From assembly GCA_002471225.1 (NCBI GenBank), contig DKPO01000004.1, positions 33,148 through 54,337 on the forward strand: a stretch of 21,190 nt of DNA, read 5' to 3'. Made by a program: the position numbers and the translations under genes. Of this stretch, positions 6,767 through 14,149 are shown one piece after another; within the stretch, counting starts at the first letter, position 1; each line of letters begins with the position of its first letter. This DNA comes from Porphyromonadaceae bacterium UBA7332. Lineage in GTDB: Bacteria; Bacteroidota; Bacteroidia; Bacteroidales; UBA7332. The notes beneath the pieces are model-generated. The model saw nothing but the letters and a program-made list of their open reading frames with translations. It ran no database searches and was not told the DNA's origin.

Positions 6767-7705
6767 ATGAGTACTGAGAAAGTTACTTTAGAATCTTCAC
6801 TCAAATCAATTGAAACAGAGAATTGGCTTGATCGTATTTTTTATAGACCAATAGGTTTTAAATTCGCTTTATTACTTAAAGACACAGGAATCACACCTAA
6901 CATGGTTACTATAGCATCGATCTTTGTAGGTATAGGTGCAGGTCTTTGTTTTTTCTATCCGACACTCGGTTTGAATATTCTGGGAGTAGGACTACTGATG
7001 ACTGCCAACATCATGGATTGTATTGATGGGCAATTAGCCAGACTTACAGGAATCAAATCCAATGTAGGACGAATCATCGATGGGTTTGCCGGCGATTTAT
7101 GGTTTGCGACTATCTATATTTGTATCGCATTGCGCCTGATGGATCTCGGATGGGGAGTATGGGTATGGATTTTTGCTGTATTATCCGGCTACTCTCATGG
7201 ACGCCAGGCTGCAATGGCGGACTATTATAAGACATTACATCTATTTTTTATCAGTAAATCCAAAGGTGCTGAATTCGACAGCTTTGATAATCTTCAAAAG
7301 CATTGGAGAGAAACGAAATGGGAAGATGATCGTATCTATAAATTCTTTTTATTTTTCTATCGCTTCTACACTGTTAGTCAGGAGAAATCAACACCTAAAC
7401 TGCAAGAGCTGTTACGAAAATTAGACGAAAAATATCACGGTGATATTCCGGAAGAAATCCGATTAGAATTCAGAGAAAAAAGTCGCAGACTGATGCCACT
7501 TATTGACTGTCTTACATTTAATGGTCGTACTCCCGTATTATTTGTTTTAACAATTCTGGGAGCTTTATTTATCGAAACACCTTGGGCTGCTTTGCCTTTT
7601 GGTTACTACTTATTCGAGATTTTAGTTCTAAATCCGATTTTAATCATTGCGATTAAAAAACATGAAGCGATTTGTGCTTCCTTTCTAGCTAAAATCGAAT
7701 CGTAA
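6767..7705 (+). CDS. Atypical CDP-alcohol phosphotransferase family membrane protein
   Basis: Membrane protein of 312 residues from the ATG at 6767. The frame is open to a TTG at 6728, with an ATG at 6746, but the TTG lies inside a terminator-like hairpin and the other start falls two bases beyond its T-run. The family motif begins normally, DCIDGQLAR, then eight residues, G and RIID, but the fourth aspartate, normally four residues after the third, is a Gly here, with Asp one place later (IIDGFAGD). Membrane helices flank the motif. Around residues 155-250 there is a long charged insert (for example LQELLRKLDEKYHGD) not found in the usual roughly 200-residue members, then a hydrophobic C-terminal part. 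The likely reaction is transfer of a phospho-alcohol from a CDP-alcohol to a lipid acceptor; neither partner is known. Confidence 0.83.
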   Translation: MSTEKVTLESSLKSIETENWLDRIFYRPIGFKFALLLKDTGITPNMVTIASIFVGIGAGLCFFYPTLGLNILGVGLLMTANIMDCIDGQLARLTGIKSNVGRIIDGFAGDLWFATIYICIALRLMDLGWGVWVWIFAVLSGYSHGRQAAMADYYKTLHLFFISKSKGAEFDSFDNLQKHWRETKWEDDRIYKFFLFFYRFYTVSQEKSTPKLQELLRKLDEKYHGDIPEEIRLEFREKSRRLMPLIDCLTFNGRTPVLFVLTILGALFIETPWAALPFGYYLFEILVLNPILIIAIKKHEAICASFLAKIES

Positions 7706-7722
7706 AATTTCAATTTTCTTTT

Positions 7723-8721
7723 ATGTCAAATAGAACAAGCCTTTTTAGAAATTTGTTTTTTGTAATTGGAGTTGGAACGATTTTATTTATGGTATATAAA
7801 ATCGGATTTCAGGAAATCTATGACAACTTACAAAAAACAGGTTGGTGGTTTGCGGCCATTCTTGGAATCTGGGTATTAGTTTATTTTATTAATACGATCT
7901 CATTCCAACTTATTATCCGGGACGGTAGTCCGGAATCAAAAAAAATAAGCTTCTGGCGTACACTTAAATTAGTTATCAGTGGTTACGCTATAAACTATAC
8001 AACCCCTATGGGGCTACTTGGCGGTGAACCTTATCGTGTTATGGAATTAAAGCCGGCATTAGGTGTAAAGAAAGCAACATCTGCAGTCATTTTGTATGCA
8101 ATGATGCATTTTGTCTCACATCTGATTCTTTGGATTTTATCGGTACTACTAATTATTCTTTACGTACCCATCACACAAAAAGGGCTTACTATTGCCTTAT
8201 GGTGCATTTTTATTGTTTGTTTCTTTTTGATATTATGGGCTTTCAAAGGCTACAAAAAAGGAATGGTATTCAAACTATTTACTTTTTTAGCGAAAATCCC
8301 TTTTATAAAAAAGAAGGTCACTAAATATAAAAATGAGAATGAAGCTCATCTCAAAGAGATAGATGAACTTATCTCTGATCTTTATCTTAATAGAAAAGGA
8401 ACATTCTTTGCGTCCTTGTTCGCAGAATTAGTATCACGTTTAGTTAGTTGTTGGGAAATCTTCTTTATGTTATACTCCATCGGACAAGATGTAACTTATG
8501 TACAATGTGTAATTGTTGTAGCCCTGGCTTCTTTATTTGCCAATCTGCTATTCTTTTCACCTATGCAGCTTGGAACAAGAGAAGGAGGATATGCTATTGC
8601 ATTTTCGAGTTTGTCATTACCAGGTCCGTTAGGAGTTTATGTAAGTTTATGTACACGTATTCGTGAATTATTCTGGATATTCATCGGAATATCCATTATG
8701 AAGTACAAATCGTTGAAGTAA
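7723..8721 (+). CDS. UPF0104/lysylphosphatidylglycerol synthase TM-region, flippase-like protein
   Basis: Polytopic membrane protein of 332 residues with about eight hydrophobic helices. It carries the signature NYTTPMGLLGGEPYRV (about residues 89-104) and a later PMQLGTREGGYA segment (about 282-293), typical of the PF03706 family (the membrane half of MprF, and free-standing UPF0104 proteins). MprF's membrane half moves aminoacyl-phosphatidylglycerol across the inner membrane; stand-alone members are often called flippase-like without proof. No aminoacyl-transferase domain is attached. It lies 17 bp after the CDP-alcohol phosphotransferase and 10 bp before an acyltransferase, which fits moving or handling the lipid made by these enzymes. 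Confidence 0.83.
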   Translation: MSNRTSLFRNLFFVIGVGTILFMVYKIGFQEIYDNLQKTGWWFAAILGIWVLVYFINTISFQLIIRDGSPESKKISFWRTLKLVISGYAINYTTPMGLLGGEPYRVMELKPALGVKKATSAVILYAMMHFVSHLILWILSVLLIILYVPITQKGLTIALWCIFIVCFFLILWAFKGYKKGMVFKLFTFLAKIPFIKKKVTKYKNENEAHLKEIDELISDLYLNRKGTFFASLFAELVSRLVSCWEIFFMLYSIGQDVTYVQCVIVVALASLFANLLFFSPMQLGTREGGYAIAFSSLSLPGPLGVYVSLCTRIRELFWIFIGISIMKYKSLK

Positions 8722-8731
8722 TCCGAAACAA

Positions 8732-9556
8732 ATGAAAACTACAGTTATTGACGAAAATTACATGGCTGAGTTATCTCCTGTTTTCAAAGGAAAAGTAGGT
8801 AGATTCTTAGCGAAAGGAGTCCTGAAGATACTTAGCGTCGACAAGGTCAATGCTCTTTATGGGAGACATTATCATGCAAAAGGTCCGGACTTTACAACAT
8901 TAACTCTTGAAGATATTGGTGTTAAGTATGAAATAATAAATAAAGATCGTTTGGAAAATCTTCCTGAAGGGTCTTTTATTACAGTTTCAAATCATCCGCT
9001 CGGATCTATTGATGGCATTATGCTGATTGATATATTTGCTCGTATCAGACCTGATTTTAAAGTGATGGTTAATGGTATCTTAACGCAAATCGAAGCTATG
9101 GATTGTAACTTTATTGCTGTCCAACCTGCTACAGGAGATAAAAAAAGTATTTCCCGTGCCAGCTTAAATGGCATCCGCGAATGTTTAGATCGTCTACGAA
9201 ATAATCATCCTATCGGATTTTTCCCTGCCGGAGCCATTTCGATGCTTGATCCTAAAACAGATAAAGTTGAAGATCGTGACTGGCAACCAAGCGTGATCCG
9301 GATTATTAAAGGAGCTAAAGTTCCTGTTTATCCGGTCTATTTTGAAGGATTAAATTCTAAATTCTTCTATCAGCTAGGTCGAATCAGTTGGCAACTTCGC
9401 TCTATGCGTATTCCTTCCGAAGTATTTAACAAACGAGGAACAACCTTCAGAGTTCATATCGGAGAACCTATTTCTCCGGAAGAACAAGCTAAATTTGCAA
9501 CGGTTGAGGAATTGGGTGAATACCTTAAGCAAAAAACTTATGAGTTAGTTAAATAA
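8732..9556 (+). CDS. Lysophospholipid/glycerolipid acyltransferase family protein
   Basis: Acyltransferase of 274 residues of the PlsC/LPLAT superfamily. Motif I reads NHPLGSIDG, with catalytic His88 and Asp94 separated by five residues, not the usual four, and motif II reads FFPAGAIS, not FPEGTRS. Both features recall the poorly studied hemolysin/OlsB-like branch and not classical PlsC. A later VPVYPVYFEG segment matches motif IV (VP..P). No clear membrane helix is seen beyond short hydrophobic stretches, so it is probably peripheral. It is the last gene of the cassette and probably adds a fatty acyl chain to a lysolipid or related alcohol; the substrate is unknown. Its stop codon overlaps the edge of the 42-nt palindromic terminator. 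Confidence 0.83.
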   Translation: MKTTVIDENYMAELSPVFKGKVGRFLAKGVLKILSVDKVNALYGRHYHAKGPDFTTLTLEDIGVKYEIINKDRLENLPEGSFITVSNHPLGSIDGIMLIDIFARIRPDFKVMVNGILTQIEAMDCNFIAVQPATGDKKSISRASLNGIRECLDRLRNNHPIGFFPAGAISMLDPKTDKVEDRDWQPSVIRIIKGAKVPVYPVYFEGLNSKFFYQLGRISWQLRSMRIPSEVFNKRGTTFRVHIGEPISPEEQAKFATVEELGEYLKQKTYELVK

Positions 9557-9596
9557 AAAAAGGAGCTTTTGAGATATCTCAAAAGCTCCTTTTTTT
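9555..9596. terminator. Perfect 42-nt palindromic bidirectional terminator
   Basis: Seven A's, then GGAGCTTTTGAGAT, then the exact reverse complement ending in seven T's (9555-9596, centre 9575/9576). Each strand gives a long GC-capped stem with a T-run, so it should end both the plus-strand lipid cassette and the opposing minus-strand genes. The stop codons of both neighbours (9554-9556 and 9595-9597) overlap its ends. Confidence 0.95.
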
Positions 9597-10149
9597 ATAA
9601 GTATTGATAAACCTTGCAAGGCTTCATTATCGATTCAAAAGTTTCATCAACTTCAATTTTAAGCGTACCACTTAATGTTTCCAACATAGATTTATCCATG
9701 TTTACATTATTAATTATATAACAAGATTGCTCAGCCGCCATTTTTTCGGCATGCTTACGGGCTAATGAATGCTTATCTATAGCTGCTGCATCTACTAAAA
9801 TAAAATGCGGCTTCAATGAAATCATAGCTTCAACCACATCTTTCAACACTTCAGGAGTATGCTCCTGATACTCTTTTGATGTGTAGCCATACTTTTCCAT
9901 TGTTCCTGTATATAACATAATTGCATCATGCTTTCTACAGATATCTGCAATGTCCTCTATCGTCGGAAGTTTTTCTCTGCAGTCAACCAATTTAAATGTC
10001 AAATCATATTCTTCCAATGCAGGCAAACCGAATTCACCATTCATGTATGTACCTAATTTTCCAAGATTCTCATAGCCTTCCTTTTCGTGGACCCATGAAA
10101 AAGCCGGATCGTCATACGTTAATTCTAAATGAAGCGAACGAACTTTCAT
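9595..10149 (-). CDS. Conserved-looking cytoplasmic protein, family not recognised
   Basis: Protein of 184 residues that I cannot assign. No signal peptide or membrane helix is visible. It has alternating alpha/beta character: a hydrophobic strand, HDAIMLYTGTM (about residues 74-84), and another, HFILVDAAAIDKHSL (about 114-128), suggest an open alpha/beta fold, with an N-terminal YDDPAFSWVHEKEGYENLGKLG stretch. Codon use and AT content match the neighbours. It starts 18 bp after the SUI1-like gene, so the two are probably co-transcribed and end at the palindromic terminator at 9555-9596. A role near translation is only a guess from this pairing. Confidence 0.75.
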   Translation of the reverse strand: MKVRSLHLELTYDDPAFSWVHEKEGYENLGKLGTYMNGEFGLPALEEYDLTFKLVDCREKLPTIEDIADICRKHDAIMLYTGTMEKYGYTSKEYQEHTPEVLKDVVEAMISLKPHFILVDAAAIDKHSLARKHAEKMAAEQSCYIINNVNMDKSMLETLSGTLKIEVDETFESIMKPCKVYQYL

Positions 10150-10167
10150 AGTTTATATTATTAGAGG

Positions 10168-10518
10168 TTAGTTTCCATTTTTGGCTTTCTTATACCCCTC
10201 TTTTAACAGTATATCTACAACTTTTGTTCGAAAATCGCCTTGAATTATAATTTCTCCGTCTTTTACAGATCCTCCTACTCCACATTTTGTTTTCAGTACT
10301 TTAGCCAGATCTTTTAAATCATCTTCCGAACCGACAAAACCTTTAACCAGAGTTACAGTCTTACCGTTTCTTCCGCTACGATCCAGGTATGCACGCAGGT
10401 TTTGCTTATCAGGAGCTAATGTTTCCATATCCTCCTCATCGTCTCCTTCATATTGATAATCAGGATTAGTTGAATAAACAACATTCAATCTGCTTTTCCA
10501 ATCATTATTCTTTGCCAT
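10168..10518 (-). CDS. SUI1/YciH-like translation initiation factor
   Basis: Protein of 116 residues. The C-terminal half (about residues 46-116) is an eIF1/SUI1 domain: RSGRNGKTVTLVKGF, DLKDLAKVLKTKCGVGGSVKDGEIIIQGDF and the closing VVDILLKEGYK. The N-terminal 45 residues are acidic and probably flexible (EGDDEEDME). In eukaryotes SUI1 acts in start-codon choice; the bacterial YciH group is linked to translation-initiation fidelity or stress, with limited evidence. It is divergent from rnhB across 95 bp and followed 18 bp later by the unassigned 184-aa gene. Confidence 0.9.
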   Translation of the reverse strand: MAKNNDWKSRLNVVYSTNPDYQYEGDDEEDMETLAPDKQNLRAYLDRSGRNGKTVTLVKGFVGSEDDLKDLAKVLKTKCGVGGSVKDGEIIIQGDFRTKVVDILLKEGYKKAKNGN

Positions 10519-10582
10519 AATCAGTGATATTATATTATGATAGCGAACCTACAAAAAAAGAGAGAATATCACAAATAAATCG

Positions 10583-10590
10583 TATTTTTG
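10583..10590 (+). promoter_or_regulatory. Bacteroidetes -7 promoter element upstream of rnhB
   Basis: TATTTTTG matches TAnnTTTG, 23 bp before the ATG at 10614. It places transcript initiation near 10597, downstream of the GTG at 10524, and so supports the shorter rnhB start. No clear TTTG is seen at -33. Confidence 0.5.
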
Positions 10591-10613
10591 AATCATCAAA
10601 CAGACTTAATTAT

Positions 10614-11213
10614 ATGTTGGAAAAAAATTTACATCCCGATAAACTTGAGGCCGGTTGCGACGAAGCTGGTAGAGGTTGTCTCGCAGGTTCCGTTTTTGCT
10701 GCTGCAGTCATACTTCCTCCTGACTTCGAATGTGAATTACTTAACGACTCGAAAAAACTGACAGATAAACAGCGATATCAGCTTCGACCTGTAATTGAAG
10801 AAAATGCTCTCGCCTTTGCTGTTGGAATCGTTACTGCCGGAGAGATTGACAAAATAAACATCTTAAAGGCCTCTTTCCTTGCAATGCATCGTGCCATAGA
10901 TCAGCTCAGTCTGAAGCCTGAGCACCTTTTAATAGACGGAAACAGATTTACGCCTTACGAGGGTATTGATCACACCTGTATTGTCAAAGGTGATAGTAAG
11001 TTTCAGTCTATTGCAGCCGCATCCATTTTGGCTAAAACTTATCGCGATGACTACATGGATCAGCTTCACGAAGAATATCCCATGTATGATTGGAAAAAGA
11101 ACAAAGGATATCCGACTAAAAAACATCGGGCTGCTATAGCTGAATACGGACCTACAGCTTATCACCGAATGAGCTTTCAACTGTTAGATAAACAGCTTTC
11201 TCTTTTTGATTAA
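10614..11213 (+). CDS. rnhB: Ribonuclease HII
   Basis: Cytoplasmic enzyme of 199 residues that cuts the RNA strand of RNA-DNA hybrids and starts ribonucleotide removal from DNA. Active-site residues align with the family: D16 and E17 in CDEAGRG, D108 in LLIDGNRF and D127 in VKGDSKF; the SIAAASILAKTYRDDYM segment and the HRAAIAEYGPTAYHR C-terminal motif are present. The frame extends upstream to a GTG at 10524, but the 30 extra residues precede the normal family N-terminus, and a -7 element lies at 10583-10590, so the ATG at 10614 is preferred. It is transcribed away from the SUI1-like gene and followed by the Dabb gene 30 bp later. Confidence 0.93.
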   Translation: MLEKNLHPDKLEAGCDEAGRGCLAGSVFAAAVILPPDFECELLNDSKKLTDKQRYQLRPVIEENALAFAVGIVTAGEIDKINILKASFLAMHRAIDQLSLKPEHLLIDGNRFTPYEGIDHTCIVKGDSKFQSIAAASILAKTYRDDYMDQLHEEYPMYDWKKNKGYPTKKHRAAIAEYGPTAYHRMSFQLLDKQLSLFD

Positions 11214-11243
11214 TCCCTTATTATTAATTAAATATACAGAATT

Positions 11244-11543
11244 ATGATCAGACACATCGTTATGTTTCAATTCAAAGAATTCGAAACAATCGAAGCTAAA
11301 CAAGCAAAGCTTGAAGAACTAAAACAAGGTCTTATTGATCTGGTTGGTAAAGTACCTACTCTTTTGAAAATGGAAGTTGGAATCAATTGTAATCCGGCAG
11401 AAAAATATGATTTGACTCTTATCTCTGAGTTCGAATCATTAGAAGCTCTTGAAGCTTATGCAGTACATCCCGATCACGTAGCTGTAGGTGCTAAAATTAA
11501 AGAAATCATGCAAGCAAGAGCTTGTGTCGATTATCAGTTTTAA
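11244..11543 (+). CDS. Dabb (stress-responsive A/B barrel) family protein
   Basis: Small cytoplasmic protein of 99 residues. It begins MIRHIVMFQFKE, the usual first strand of the dimeric alpha/beta-barrel (Dabb) domain, and continues with a helix (AKQAKLEELKQGLIDLV), a strand (LLKMEVGINC), and the ALEAYAVHPDHVAV segment with the typical Y..HP.H motif. Dabb proteins form ferredoxin-like dimers; most bacterial members have no assigned reaction. It is probably co-transcribed with rnhB and ends at the terminator at 11568-11615. Confidence 0.88.
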   Translation: MIRHIVMFQFKEFETIEAKQAKLEELKQGLIDLVGKVPTLLKMEVGINCNPAEKYDLTLISEFESLEALEAYAVHPDHVAVGAKIKEIMQARACVDYQF

Positions 11544-11567
11544 TCGGAATCCGATAATGCATATACG

Positions 11568-11615
11568 AAAAAGACACAACTGGAAATTAAAGATATTTTC
11601 ATTTGTGTCTTTTTT
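11568..11615 (+). terminator. Rho-independent terminator after the Dabb gene
   Basis: AAAAAGACACAA (11568-11579) pairs with TTGTGTCTTTTT (11603-11614), followed by more T. The inner sequence TGGAAAT/ATTTTCA extends the stem with one wobble pair. It separates rnhB-Dabb from the LysM gene. Confidence 0.85.
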
Positions 11616-11692
11616 ATTAAGACGAAAGTAAAAAAGCTATAACGTTCATGTACCTTTTCAGGTATGTTTCAACACTATATACAACTTTTTCT

Positions 11693-11700
11693 TACTTTTG
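11693..11700 (+). promoter_or_regulatory. Bacteroidetes -7 promoter element upstream of the LysM gene
   Basis: TACTTTTG matches TAnnTTTG, 21 bp before the ATG at 11722, in the gap that follows a terminator. No exact TTTG lies at the -33 distance. Confidence 0.55.
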
Positions 11701-11721
11701 CCATACTAAATGTAATAGTAG

Positions 11722-13485
11722 ATGAAAAAACGAATACTGACCTTTCTCTTACTTTGCTCCGGTTTTACTTTGGGTATGCTTCATGCTCAGAATAATCTTT
11801 CATATACGAAAGTCAACGGCAAAGACTGCATCATATATATCGTTCAGCCCGGTGAAGGTGTTTATGGTATTAGCAAAAGATTTAATGTCACCCAAGACTA
11901 TTTGCGTAAATATAATCCCGCAATGACTGACTCTTTGCGTGCAGGACAAGAACTACTTATCCCTGTAGTTACTCCGACTAAAGCTATCGTAGGCTATTTC
12001 ATGCATGAAACGAAAAGAAAGGAAACATTATATTCTATATCCAAGCAATACAATGTTTCTATTGATGATATAATAAAACTGAATCCCGGTGTAAAGGAAA
12101 AGCTTAAGGCTAAAACTCTAATTCGTATTCCGGAATACGGTAAAACTCCGGCAGTAACACCGGAAGAACAGACTCCCGTTAGTGATGACTTCATCAAACA
12201 TACAATCACGCCTAAAGAAACTCTTTTTTCTTTAGCTCGCAGATATGGAATATCTATTGATGATTTAATTCAGAGTAATCCTGGCTTAAGCCCGGAAACA
12301 TTCTCTATCGGCAAAGTCGTTTTAATCCCGAAAAATAAAGTATCACAATCAGCTATAGATTCTTTCAACACAGAAAATAATCCGAACGACATTGTTTTCC
12401 CGCAAGGAAAGCGTAGTGTTCAGGCTGCTTTATTTTTACCTTTTCACGCCAATACCGTTAATAAAAACGATATCCATCAGCGTAGATATACTGAGTTTTA
12501 CGAAGGGTTATTGCTTGCTGTCGATTCATTAAAACGCACTGATTATAATATTAATCTGTTTGTTTATGATTCGTACAATAAAACATCTAAAGATTTATTG
12601 AGCCAACCGGGTGTTGACAATGCAGATCTTCTGATTGCCGTTCCAACGGGAAATCAATTAAAAGATTTTTCAATGTATGCCGAGCAAAGCCATAAAACAC
12701 TGGTTCTGCCTTTTACTTCTAAAAATGAGGAAATCGATAACAATCCGTTTTTGGTACAAATCAATACACCTCAGGCATATTTATATGATGAAGTCGTAAA
12801 AGAGTTTGTCCGCAGATTCAGTAACAAACAAATCGTTTTCCTGGAAGAAACAGGAAAAGCAGGAGCTAAAAGAGACTTCTGCAATGAATTAAAGCAAGCC
12901 CTCAAAGCACGCCAGATACCTTTCGCTGTTCAGACTTATCAGGCAACGGATATCGAACTGGCAGGTTTCGTTGTCGACGAGAAAAAAGAATACATTTTCA
13001 TTCCTGAAAGATCAGCATCGGAAGATTTGAAAATCGTATTACCTCTTCTTCAAGCGATGAAGAAAATGAACCCAATGATGAATACAACATTATTTGGTTA
13101 TCCTGAATGGCAAACTATGGTGAATGATTATATCGAAGCATTCTATGAACTGAATACTTATATTTACTCCTCTTTCTATGCAGACAACAATTCTCCTGCA
13201 TTGAACAGATTCTATAACAGATATAAGCTATGGTTCCATAAAGATATCCTGAACTTGTATCCTAAATTCGGGGCGCTCGGATTTGACACAGGTTTATTCT
13301 TCTTGCGCGATTATGCCAAGTTCGGAGAAAAAGCGATAAACGAGATTCAAAGTAAACAGTTTGACGGTATTCATCATGGATTCTATTTCCAACCTATAAA
13401 CAGTAAAGGCGGTTTGATTAATGAAAATATTTATTTGATTCATTACTCTCCAGACTTTTACATAACTAAGATTCAAATACATTAA
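11722..13485 (+). CDS. Triple-LysM protein with periplasmic-binding-like C-terminal domain
   Basis: Secreted protein of 587 residues. A signal peptide (residues 1-22, cleavage near MLHA/QNN) is followed by three LysM peptidoglycan-binding domains: about 38-82 (IVQPGEGVYGISKRFNV), 93-138 (ETLYSISKQYNVSIDDI) and 159-203 (ETLFSLARRYGISIDDL). From about 232 to the end is an alpha/beta region (RSVQAALFLPFHAN, GLLLAVDSLKRTDYNINLFVYDS, DLLIAVPTGNQ, ALGFDTGLFFLRDY) resembling type 1 periplasmic binding proteins of branched-chain amino acid transporters. No lipobox is visible. It should sit on the wall in the periplasm. It ends 2 bp before a PorT-like barrel gene, so the two are certainly co-transcribed. 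No transporter genes are nearby, so the binding-like domain may sense or scaffold and not import. Confidence 0.88.
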   Translation: MKKRILTFLLLCSGFTLGMLHAQNNLSYTKVNGKDCIIYIVQPGEGVYGISKRFNVTQDYLRKYNPAMTDSLRAGQELLIPVVTPTKAIVGYFMHETKRKETLYSISKQYNVSIDDIIKLNPGVKEKLKAKTLIRIPEYGKTPAVTPEEQTPVSDDFIKHTITPKETLFSLARRYGISIDDLIQSNPGLSPETFSIGKVVLIPKNKVSQSAIDSFNTENNPNDIVFPQGKRSVQAALFLPFHANTVNKNDIHQRRYTEFYEGLLLAVDSLKRTDYNINLFVYDSYNKTSKDLLSQPGVDNADLLIAVPTGNQLKDFSMYAEQSHKTLVLPFTSKNEEIDNNPFLVQINTPQAYLYDEVVKEFVRRFSNKQIVFLEETGKAGAKRDFCNELKQALKARQIPFAVQTYQATDIELAGFVVDEKKEYIFIPERSASEDLKIVLPLLQAMKKMNPMMNTTLFGYPEWQTMVNDYIEAFYELNTYIYSSFYADNNSPALNRFYNRYKLWFHKDILNLYPKFGALGFDTGLFFLRDYAKFGEKAINEIQSKQFDGIHHGFYFQPINSKGGLINENIYLIHYSPDFYITKIQIH

Positions 13486-13487
13486 CT

Positions 13488-14144
13488 ATGATGAGAACGA
13501 CCTTTCTTCTCTGTTTGCTACTTATCGGTTCTTTAGGACTATCGGCGCAAACTAAAAAATATATTCCTGAATATTATGTCGGGGCTAATGGCGGGATTAC
13601 GTTATCATCAATGCGTTTTCAACCGACTATTAAGCAAGAGATGAAAATGGGAATGAAGGCTGGTGCAACTTTCCGATATATTTCGGAAAAGCATTTCGGT
13701 ATTCAACTTGAAGCAAATTTTGCTCAATACGGATGGAAAGAAGCTCCGACCTATCAATATCCTAAACTATATGAACGGACATTGAACTATCTCGAAGTTC
13801 CCTTCTTATCTCATATATTCTTTAATATAAAGAAGACTCGGATATTCTTTAATCTGGGACCGCAAGTTGCTTTATTTTTGAATGATAAAGAGAAAAGTGA
13901 GTATGAACCGAATGATGCCCGAGCTTACGGAAAAGCGGTTGAAAACAGATTCAATTATGGTATCTGTGGAGGAATGGGCTTTGAGTACAGAAGTAAAATC
14001 GGCTCCTTTGGTGTTGAAGGCCGTTATTTCTTCAGTTTGGGAGACATCTTCAACAACTCTAAGAAAGATCCTTTTGAAGCATCTGCTCCTCAAGTTATTT
14101 CTGCATCCGTTTACTATCTTATCCCGATTGGAAAAAAACAATAA
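13488..14144 (+). CDS. PorT-family outer-membrane beta-barrel protein
   Basis: Protein of 218 residues with a signal peptide (residues 1-20, cleavage near LSA/QTKK) and alternating amphipathic strands: YYVGANGGITLSSMRF, MGMKAGATFRYIS, FGIQLEANFAQYGW, LNYLEVPFLSHIFF, RIFFNLGPQVALFL, YGICGGMGFEYR, GSFGVEGRYFFSLGDIF and a final aromatic strand, VISASVYYLIPI. This matches the Bacteroidetes OMP_b-brl_2/PorT-like family of small 8-strand barrels. The founding member, PorT, takes part in type IX secretion, but most paralogs do not, so the PorT role is not claimed. It is translationally tight with the LysM protein upstream (2-bp gap), which suggests a wall-to-outer-membrane pair. Confidence 0.87.
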   Translation: MMRTTFLLCLLLIGSLGLSAQTKKYIPEYYVGANGGITLSSMRFQPTIKQEMKMGMKAGATFRYISEKHFGIQLEANFAQYGWKEAPTYQYPKLYERTLNYLEVPFLSHIFFNIKKTRIFFNLGPQVALFLNDKEKSEYEPNDARAYGKAVENRFNYGICGGMGFEYRSKIGSFGVEGRYFFSLGDIFNNSKKDPFEASAPQVISASVYYLIPIGKKQ

Positions 14145-14149
14145 TATAT

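Noticed and set aside
11651..11664. TACCT-TTTC-AGGTA inverted repeat upstream of the LysM gene
   Set aside because: Only 5 bp arms and no support from a promoter at the right distance.
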